Positions 6,140-10,431 of a stretch of 10,431 nt of DNA are shown in pieces. The stretch is from NCBI GenBank assembly GCA_027020105.1, contig JALUVW010000134.1:1-10431 (forward strand), read 5' to 3'. A program made the position numbers and the translations under genes. Source of the stretch: Candidatus Falkowiibacteriota bacterium. GTDB taxonomy: Bacteria; Patescibacteriota; Patescibacteriia; Patescibacteriales; SZUA-104. Position 1 is the first letter of the stretch; every line of letters begins with the position of its first letter. Below the pieces are notes generated by a model that made no database searches, was not told where the DNA came from, and saw only the letters and a list, made by a program, of their open reading frames with translations.

Positions 6140-6718
6140 ATGGATTTGAATATTTTTTCAAAAATTGATTTAAGAAAAAAAATAATTATCACCATTGTCT
6201 TGCTCCCCTCCACAATAGCGGGCATTATATGGTTCGTGGTTATCCCGTCCATCAATGACATTAAAAACATTAAAAATGAAATTGAAGCGCAAAGAATCGG
6301 GCTGGAAATCAAATACAAAAAAGGGCAAAGCTTAAAAAAATTGTCCGAAGACCTGCGGACGGTATCGCCCCAAATATCGGAGCTGGACAAAATATTTATT
6401 GACGAAGATAATGTCCTGGAATTTATCACCGCTATGGAAAAAATAGCCGGCGAGAACCGCGTTTCCCAGAACATAAACCTGCTTTCATCCAAAAGCTCAC
6501 AGCAAAACGGATACAAAAAAACTCCGCTGCAAATCACAACCGAGGGCGAGTTCATTGACCAGTTAAATTATTTGATAAACTTGGAAGCGCTTGATTATTA
6601 CATAAACATAAATTCATTGGAGTTGACCTACTCCGGGTCAAAGCCGTCCGTCCCCGGCGCGCGAACGGGAGGAAGCAATGTCAGTATGCTGATTTTCGCC
6701 GACACATACTGGAAATAA
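6140..6718 (+). CDS. pilO: Type IV pilus assembly protein PilO-like
   Basis: A 192-residue bitopic protein: short basic cytoplasmic tail (1-13), membrane helix (14-35), coiled-coil segment (about 40-85, rich in Lys/Glu/Leu), then a mixed alpha/beta domain (about 88-190). This is the topology of PilO, which pairs with PilN to build the alignment platform between the inner-membrane motor and the pilus. The C-terminal GEFIDQLNYLINLEALDYYI (136-155) is the usual region of PilO similarity. It sits between pilN (14 bases upstream) and an unnamed membrane protein gene (36 bases downstream). No Shine-Dalgarno sequence is visible. Identification depends strongly on topology and synteny. Confidence 0.83.
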   Translation: MDLNIFSKIDLRKKIIITIVLLPSTIAGIIWFVVIPSINDIKNIKNEIEAQRIGLEIKYKKGQSLKKLSEDLRTVSPQISELDKIFIDEDNVLEFITAMEKIAGENRVSQNINLLSSKSSQQNGYKKTPLQITTEGEFIDQLNYLINLEALDYYININSLELTYSGSKPSVPGARTGGSNVSMLIFADTYWK

Positions 6719-6754
6719 ACGGGCATAATTGAAATATCTTAACAGAAAAGGTAT

Positions 6755-7129
6755 ATGGTAAAATTCAAACTCAATATTCAAAAAATAAACATATACTTCA
6801 GCGTGTTAACCACAATCGCCACGATTGTCGCGATAATCGCGGTATCTTCGTTTTTGTACAAAAACTTTTACCAGACAATAACTCAATCCGAGGAAATTTT
6901 GATTTTACGGCAAAAAGTCGCGCCCCTGACCGTTGATATGGACAAATTCAATAAAATTATGGCGAAAATTGAAAAAAAGAAAAAAATTCGCGAACTCGGC
7001 GCCATCAATGATCCGTTTAGTTACGGCGGGCAAAACAAGCGAATTTCCAATATGAAAAGTGGAGATGAGGCGGAAGGCGCGTTAAGCGGACAAGGCGGGA
7101 ACGGTCTTACGATACCGCAATTCCAATAA
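6755..7129 (+). CDS. Single-pass membrane protein, fourth gene of the pilus operon
   Basis: A 124-residue protein with a short basic N-terminus, one membrane helix (about 14-35), a charged helix likely to coil (43-80) and a Gly/Ser-rich tail ending in LTIPQFQ. I do not recognise a family. Its place after pilM-pilN-pilO is where pilP lies in many bacteria, and it contains the tripeptide D-P-F (86-88, in AINDPFSYGG), a pattern often seen near the start of the PilP domain. However, it has neither a lipobox nor a folded beta domain and is too short to be a full PilP. A role in the pilus platform is inferred from position only. A weak AAAAGG ribosome binding site precedes the ATG. It is the last plus-strand gene. 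Confidence 0.75.
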   Translation: MVKFKLNIQKINIYFSVLTTIATIVAIIAVSSFLYKNFYQTITQSEEILILRQKVAPLTVDMDKFNKIMAKIEKKKKIRELGAINDPFSYGGQNKRISNMKSGDEAEGALSGQGGNGLTIPQFQ

Positions 7130-7138
7130 CAACCGGTT

Positions 7139-7162
7139 GGGAGCGAACGGCCGTTCGCGCCC
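7139..7162. terminator. GC-rich palindrome between convergent operons
   Basis: GCGAACGGCCGTTCGC (7143-7158) is a perfect 16-base palindrome, extended by GGG and CCC to 12-base arms with one mismatch. It lies in the 64-base gap between the converging pilus and Fe-S operons, just after another short palindrome AACCGGTT (7131-7138). There is no T run on either side, so it may act as a bidirectional hairpin barrier rather than a textbook intrinsic terminator. Confidence 0.5.
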
Positions 7163-7193
7163 GTAAAGGCAAAACAACCTTAAGCATTAAATT

Positions 7194-8420
7194 TTACATC
7201 GGAGACATTTCGCGCAATTTTTTTATAATCGGCGGTAAAACTTTTACCGTTTTTTTTATTTCCCGCTCGGTGGTAGTCTTGCCCAAACTGAACCTGACAG
7301 AACTGTGCGCGGCCTCCGGCTTTATTCCCATGGCCAACAGAACGTGGGACGGATCCAATTTTCCGGAGGCGCAAGCCGAACCGGTGGAAACCGCGATTCC
7401 CTCCAAGTCCAAAGAAATCAAAATTGACTCCCCTTCCACGCCCAAAAAAGAGAAATTGGCGTGCGAAGGAACGGCGTTTTTCGCGTCGGTGTTCAAAACA
7501 ACATCGGGTATGTTCTCCATAATCCCCGATATCAACATATCGCGCAACCCGGCAATCTTTCTATTGTTGTTTTCCACCGCCTTCTCGTCCAACAATTCAA
7601 CCGCCCGCCCAAGCCCAGCGATTCCGGGCACATTGTAAGTCCCGCTGCGCAAATTATTTTCCTGACGCCCTCCGAGCTGCAGCGGCTTAATCGGAGTTCC
7701 CGACTTCACGTATAAGACGCCGACTCCCTTGGGGCCGTAAATTTTATGCCCCGACATACTCAGTAGGTCAACATAATTCCGGCGAACATCGCAGTTTAAA
7801 AAATTAACCGCCTGAGTGGCGTCCACATGAAAATAAACAGGCAAGGGCTTATCGCCGCGAATCGCCGGCTTGGCGTTTTTCCAGTCCTTTAATTTTCTTT
7901 CGTTTAACTTATTGATAATTTTTCCTATTTCCCGAATTGGCTGAATACTGCCGACTTCGCTGTTTACATACATTACGGAAACCAAAACCGTATTCTCTTT
8001 TATGGACTCTTTAAATTTATCAACGTCAACGACTCCGCTTGAATTCACCGGCAAATACGTCACCTCAACCCCTTCTTTTTCCAGCTCGCGGCACGGCTCA
8101 AGCACGGCCGGATGCTCAATTGAAGAAGTTATAATGTGCGGCTTCTTAACCCCGTCGCTCTTCAACGCCTTGATAACCCCCTTAATCGCCAAATTATCGG
8201 CTTCGGTCGCGCCGGAAGTAAAAATAACCTCGCCCGGATCGCAATTTAAAAATTCGGCCACTTGTTCCCGCGCCTTATCCACTCCGGCAATCGCCTCCTG
8301 CCCAAAACCGTGGATTGAAGAAGGGTTTCCGAATTTATCCTTAAAGTAGGGCATCATAGCGCTCAACACTCTTTTATCCATCGGCGTCGTGGCGCTGTAA
8401 TCAAGATAAATTTTATTCAT
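7194..8420 (-). CDS. iscS: Cysteine desulfurase, IscS/NifS family
   Basis: A 408-residue PLP enzyme that takes sulfur from L-cysteine, forming a persulfide and alanine, and passes it to the scaffold protein for Fe-S clusters (and possibly tRNA thiolation). The N-terminus YLDYSATTP, His103 in SSIEHPAV, Asp200 and Gln203 in HVDATQA, Lys226 in SGHKIYGPKG (Schiff-base lysine) and Cys350 in STGSACASG (persulfide cysteine) are all in place. The compact S-A-C-A-S-G loop suggests the NifS/IscS group rather than SufS. A segment of about 20-25 residues (171-194, rich in Lys and Asn) is inserted before the HVDATQA motif relative to typical members. It is the last gene of the rrf2-iscU-nfu-iscS group, separated from nfu by 161 bases. 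No Shine-Dalgarno sequence is visible. Confidence 0.95.
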   Translation of the reverse strand: MNKIYLDYSATTPMDKRVLSAMMPYFKDKFGNPSSIHGFGQEAIAGVDKAREQVAEFLNCDPGEVIFTSGATEADNLAIKGVIKALKSDGVKKPHIITSSIEHPAVLEPCRELEKEGVEVTYLPVNSSGVVDVDKFKESIKENTVLVSVMYVNSEVGSIQPIREIGKIINKLNERKLKDWKNAKPAIRGDKPLPVYFHVDATQAVNFLNCDVRRNYVDLLSMSGHKIYGPKGVGVLYVKSGTPIKPLQLGGRQENNLRSGTYNVPGIAGLGRAVELLDEKAVENNNRKIAGLRDMLISGIMENIPDVVLNTDAKNAVPSHANFSFLGVEGESILISLDLEGIAVSTGSACASGKLDPSHVLLAMGIKPEAAHSSVRFSLGKTTTEREIKKTVKVLPPIIKKLREMSPM

Positions 8421-8426
8421 ACACTT

Positions 8427-8580
8427 TAAAAATTACAAATTCAAAATCACAAATAACAAATAAATTCAAAATTACAATTTTCAAAACTTGTCCTCAACTT
8501 GATTGGGAATTCAAAACTGTTTGGAATTTGTAATTTTGATTATTGTAATTTATTCGGAATTTATAATTTTGGATTTTGAA
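8427..8580. repeat. Long imperfect AT-rich inverted repeat between nfu and iscS
   Basis: The left part (about 8430-8485) is built from words such as AATTACAAATTCAAAATC, and the right part (about 8522-8580) is largely their complement (GAATTTGTAATTTTGAT and related). The region could fold into a long weak hairpin. It fills the gap between two genes of one pathway. No gene or clear promoter is seen inside it. Confidence 0.6.
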
Positions 8581-8581
8581 T

Positions 8582-8806
8582 TTAAATTGCCATTACTTCC
8601 TTAACCTCCGGCACGGCTTTTTTAATCTCCTCCTCAATCCCCTGTTTCAGGGTGATTTGCGACATCGGGCAATGCGCGCACATACCGACCAATTCAACCT
8701 TAACAACTCCGGTTTTTTCGTCAAAACCGACAAAACGAACATCCCCGCCGTCAGCTTGCAAAGACGGCCTGATTTTATCCAAGGCTTTTTCAATCTTGTT
8801 TTGCAT
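8582..8806 (-). CDS. NifU C-terminal domain (Nfu-type) Fe-S carrier
   Basis: A 74-residue stand-alone NifU C-terminal domain. RPSLQADGGDVRFVGF (13-28) and GMCAHCPMSQITLKQGIE (41-58) are the family hallmarks (PF01106). Cys43 and Cys46 of the CxxC motif would hold a [4Fe-4S] cluster between two monomers and hand it to client enzymes. The full domain is present with no extra region, so this is the minimal Nfu form. It lies 41 bases downstream of the iscU-like gene and upstream of iscS, consistent with one assembly pathway. No Shine-Dalgarno sequence is visible before the ATG. Confidence 0.93.
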   Translation of the reverse strand: MQNKIEKALDKIRPSLQADGGDVRFVGFDEKTGVVKVELVGMCAHCPMSQITLKQGIEEEIKKAVPEVKEVMAI

Positions 8807-8825
8807 ATTTTTATAAATTAAAATT

Positions 8826-8850
8826 AACTTTATAACTTTATAAACTTTTA
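8826..8850. repeat. AACTTTATAACTTT word after the iscU gene
   Basis: The 14-mer AACTTTATAACTTT at 8826-8839 is identical to 768-781 beyond the TPR gene. The following TATAAACTTTTAACCTTTA resembles the sequence after fba (TAACCTTTAA at 1631-1640). The repeat runs into the iscU stop codon (8850-8848). Confidence 0.6.
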
Positions 8851-9240
8851 ACCTTTATACTCGCTAATCGCCTTGCGCAGCGCCTCCAACCCCAACATTG
8901 AACAATGAATTTTAATAGGCGGCAAGCCGTCCAGCTCTTCAACTATTTTGTCCTTTGTCAGTCCCATCGCCTCATCCAGCGTCATCCCCTTCACCATATC
9001 GGTCAAAGCGGAAGAAACGGCAATGGCCGCGGCGCACCCCAAGGTCTCAAACTTAATATCTTTTATCACATTCTCTTGCTTTTTTGTTTTCTTGTTTTCC
9101 TGTTTTTTTATTTTGAGATAAATCTTCATTATATCCCCGCATTTAAGATTGCCGGCTTCTCCGACCGCGTCGGCGTCCTTAATCACTCCCTGATTATGGG
9201 GATTTTGAAAATGTTTTAACACTTTTTTTGAATACAGCAT
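8848..9240 (-). CDS. iscU: Fe-S cluster scaffold protein, IscU/NifU N-terminal family
   Basis: A 130-residue scaffold on which [2Fe-2S]/[4Fe-4S] clusters are built from sulfur delivered by the desulfurase. The three ligand cysteines are present: Cys34 in NLKCGD (with Asp36), Cys69 in TLGCAAAIA and Cys113 in KIHCSMLG. The N-terminus MLYSKKVLKHFQNPHNQG is typical. The loop between the first two beta strands is enlarged by a low-complexity Lys/Gln/Glu/Asn stretch (residues 45-57, KKQENKKTKKQEN) that family members lack. It lies away from the cysteines, so activity is probably kept. It follows rrf2 by 59 bases and precedes the Nfu gene by 41 bases. No Shine-Dalgarno sequence is visible. Confidence 0.95.
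   Translation of the reverse strand: MLYSKKVLKHFQNPHNQGVIKDADAVGEAGNLKCGDIMKIYLKIKKQENKKTKKQENVIKDIKFETLGCAAAIAVSSALTDMVKGMTLDEAMGLTKDKIVEELDGLPPIKIHCSMLGLEALRKAISEYKG
9070..9108 (-). repeat. In-frame low-complexity insertion in iscU with tandem octamer
   Basis: On the minus strand this codes residues 45-57 (KKQENKKTKKQEN). Its core at 9099-9084 is the octamer GAAAACAA repeated twice in tandem, followed by a decayed third unit. The amino-acid pattern KKQEN also occurs twice. It looks like a simple repeat that expanded in frame inside a surface loop. Confidence 0.75.
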
Positions 9241-9299
9241 GAAATTAAATTTAAAATCGTGAATTTAAAATTTTTTATATTAAAACTTTTAATTTTCGG

Positions 9300-9704
9300 C
9301 TATCCGATTAAATCGCTCAATTTAATATCCTTAAGCGCCGCGCTTATCGCTCGCGCCACCTTAAGCAACGCCGGCTCAACCGAGCATTCGCATTTTTTGC
9401 CGCAATACACCTTATCACCCTTTTCCACGCAATGGAAAGACGACGCCTCTCCTTCTAATGTGTTTATTATGCTGTAAACATCAATATCCTCCGGGCTCCT
9501 GCTTAAAGCATACCCTCCGGACGCGCCTTTTTCCGATTTAACCAGCTTTGCTTTTTTTAAAACGGCGAAAATCCTCTCCAAGTATCCCAAAGAAATGTTT
9601 TCATTATTCGCGATGGCGGAAAGCGGAATGCTTCCCTTTTGCCAATTTTGGGCCAAATGTATCATTGCCTTAAGACCGTATGTTGAGCGAGTGGAAAACT
9701 TCAT
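9300..9704 (-). CDS. iscR: Rrf2/IscR-family iron-sulfur regulator
   Basis: A 134-residue winged-helix transcription regulator. MKFSTRSTYGLKAMIHLA (1-18) starts the DNA-binding domain, with the recognition helix around ISLGYLERIFAVLKKAKLV (37-55) and the wing SEKGASGGYALSRSPEDI (57-74). Cysteines 92, 101, 105 and 107 follow in the region where IscR has its three [2Fe-2S] ligands (the spacing differs slightly). It heads the iscU-nfu-iscS group and probably represses it when Fe-S clusters are plentiful, as IscR does. The start is supported by AAGGA six bases before the ATG and by the family N-terminus. An IscR-like palindrome lies just upstream at 9720-9736. Calling it IscR is an inference from cysteines plus operon; it could be another Rrf2 sensor. 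Confidence 0.92.
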   Translation of the reverse strand: MKFSTRSTYGLKAMIHLAQNWQKGSIPLSAIANNENISLGYLERIFAVLKKAKLVKSEKGASGGYALSRSPEDIDVYSIINTLEGEASSFHCVEKGDKVYCGKKCECSVEPALLKVARAISAALKDIKLSDLIG

Positions 9705-9719
9705 AGCTTATCCTTATCT

Positions 9720-9736
9720 CCTACTAAATTAGTCGG
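9720..9736 (-). promoter_or_regulatory. IscR-type palindromic operator upstream of the regulator gene
   Basis: On the minus strand CCGACTAATTTAGTAGG is a 17-base near-perfect palindrome (one mismatched pair besides the centre). Its core GACTAATTTAGT fits the inner half of the type 1 IscR site (YYGACTRWWWYAGTC). The outer bases of the site are less conserved. It covers the region just downstream of the predicted transcription start, where a bound regulator would block the promoter. Confidence 0.6.
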
Positions 9737-9743
9737 TATTTTG

Positions 9744-9771
9744 AATATAGCACATAAAAAAAATATGTCAA
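9744..9771 (-). promoter_or_regulatory. Promoter of the Fe-S assembly operon
   Basis: On the minus strand TTGACA (9771-9766) is a perfect -35 box, followed after 16 bases by TATATT (9749-9744) with a TGC extension directly before it. Transcription is expected to start near 9737, inside or next to the IscR-type palindrome. This is the best sigma-70-type promoter in the window. Confidence 0.8.
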
Positions 9772-9785
9772 CTTCTTGACATATT
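9756..9785 (-). terminator. Terminator-like palindrome overlapping the -35 box
   Basis: AATATGTCAA (9762-9771) and TTGACATATT (9776-9785) are perfect 10-base complements with a 4-base loop, and on the minus strand eight T follow (9763-9756). This is the form of an intrinsic terminator for cysC. Its 3' arm contains the TTGACA of the next promoter, so the same DNA could also be an operator. Both readings are open. Confidence 0.55.
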
Positions 9786-9792
9786 GATAAAA

Positions 9793-9890
9793 TTCTACCG
9801 AGCTTTAGCTCAGGGTCCGGGCGGCTTTAGCCGCGTAGCGTGACGGCACGCGGCTAAAGCCGCGAAACCCCGGCCTAAAGGCCGGTAGAA
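9793..9890. repeat. Cloverleaf palindromic element, copy B
   Basis: A 98-bp copy of the element at 2538-2632, with identical outer ends and the same order of parts. Closing arms are TTCTACC (9793-9799) and GGTAGAA (9884-9890). The small hairpin GAGC-TTTA-GCTC is at 9800-9811. A 16-bp perfect central stem is formed by 9821-9836 and 9848-9863 with an 11-base loop. The second small hairpin GGCCT-AA-AGGCC is at 9872-9883. That last arm differs from copy A by a paired change (T-A to C-G), so pairing is kept. It lies 14 bases past the cysC stop codon. Confidence 0.85.
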
Positions 9891-9904
9891 ATTAATTTCT
9901 TAAG

Positions 9905-10431
9905 CTAAAATTCTGTAGAAATCATTTTTTTATCCGCCAAATATTTAACTATCTCCTCCACGCAATCCTCTACGCGCGCATTATCCGTCTTTAAGCGTAT
10001 GTCCGGATTCTCCGGCTCTTCATACGGATCCGAAATACCGGTAAACATCTTAATTTCTCCCCTTCGCGCCTTTCCATACATACCCTTGGGATCTCTTGAT
10101 TCGCATACTTCCAGCGGAGCGTCAACAAAGACCTCAATAAAATTATCAAGACGCTCTCTGCCCCAATCACGATGCTCGCGATAAGGCGAGATAAAACTGG
10201 CAATCACCATAAAGCCGTTATCTTGATAGCCCTTGGCCAAATCTATGGCCAATTTAATGTTTTTGTCCCTATCTTCCTTGGAGAATCCCAGCTTCTCTTT
10301 GGACGCCTCCCTCACTTCATCACCGTCCAAATGGTGAACTTTATCGCCATACTTGTCCAATTCTTTTTTTAAAGCCTTGGCTACCGTCGTCTTTCCCGAG
10401 GCCGACAAACCGGTTAGCCATAATACAAATG
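9905..10431 (-). CDS. cysC: Adenylylsulfate (APS) kinase, 5' end beyond the window
   Basis: The reading frame is open to the right edge, so the N-terminus is missing. The visible part begins FVLWLTGLSASGKTT, which includes the whole Walker A loop; a start at the TTG at 10408 would cut that loop and is not real. Next come HLDGDEVRE (APS-binding region), LGFSKEDRDKNI, ASFISPYREHRD, VFVDAPLEVCESRDPKGMYG and IKMFTGISDPYEEPENPD, all hallmarks of the APS kinase family (PF01583). The enzyme phosphorylates adenylylsulfate to PAPS with ATP, for sulfate reduction or sulfation of glycans and lipids. It could be the C-terminal domain of a CysN-CysC fusion, which only the sequence beyond the edge can tell. 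It ends with TAG, 14 bases before the cloverleaf repeat. Confidence 0.93.
   Translation of the reverse strand, partial: FVLWLTGLSASGKTTVAKALKKELDKYGDKVHHLDGDEVREASKEKLGFSKEDRDKNIKLAIDLAKGYQDNGFMVIASFISPYREHRDWGRERLDNFIEVFVDAPLEVCESRDPKGMYGKARRGEIKMFTGISDPYEEPENPDIRLKTDNARVEDCVEEIVKYLADKKMISTEF

Noticed and set aside
8427..8580. AT-rich inverted repeat as insertion-sequence ends or a MITE
   Set aside because: The arms are low-complexity words rather than defined termini, and no flanking target duplication was found.
10406..10408. TTG as the start codon of the APS kinase
   Set aside because: It lies inside the Walker A loop (GLSASGKTT); the frame stays open to the window edge with family-typical residues before it.

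Overview
The window looks like chromosome of a small-genome, AT-leaning bacterium, most likely a member of the Patescibacteria/CPR (Parcubacteria-like). This is inferred from the gene content (a pilM-pilN-pilO cluster without recognisable pilP/pilQ, beside single housekeeping genes) and from the intergenic gaps, which are full of short self-complementary simple repeats. There is no 16S rRNA or ribosomal protein gene to prove it. All stop codons seen fit the standard code (TAA, TAG, TGA).

Layout. 1-800, all minus strand: a small lipoprotein gene, tRNA-Tyr(GUA) and tRNA-Thr(GGU), with terminator-like hairpins between them. 799-3983, minus strand: a small multidrug-export-family membrane protein, then triosephosphate isomerase (tpiA), class II fructose-bisphosphate aldolase (fba) and a membrane-anchored TPR protein. 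The two glycolytic enzymes catalyse consecutive steps. 3984-4284 is a divergent promoter region with one extended -10 box on each strand. 4285-7129, plus strand: the type IV pilus inner-membrane platform pilM, pilN, pilO and a fourth single-pass membrane protein that I cannot name. 7194-9704, minus strand: an iron-sulfur cluster assembly operon in transcription order rrf2/iscR-like regulator, iscU-like scaffold, NifU C-terminal (Nfu) carrier, iscS/nifS-like cysteine desulfurase. The regulator gene has a strong promoter, an IscR-type palindrome at the start of its transcript, and a terminator-like palindrome overlapping the -35 box. 9905-10431, minus strand: an adenylylsulfate kinase (cysC) cut by the right edge of the window.

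The most unusual content lies between genes. Two copies of a ~95-98 bp palindromic element (2538-2632 and 9793-9890) can fold into a cloverleaf: closing stem, two small arms and one long central hairpin. A compensatory base-pair change separates the copies. Both sit in the same orientation just downstream of a minus-strand stop codon. Other gaps carry different self-complementary word families, and one short tandem word has an in-frame counterpart inside the iscU gene. No CRISPR array, transposase, phage gene or recognisable defence system was found.
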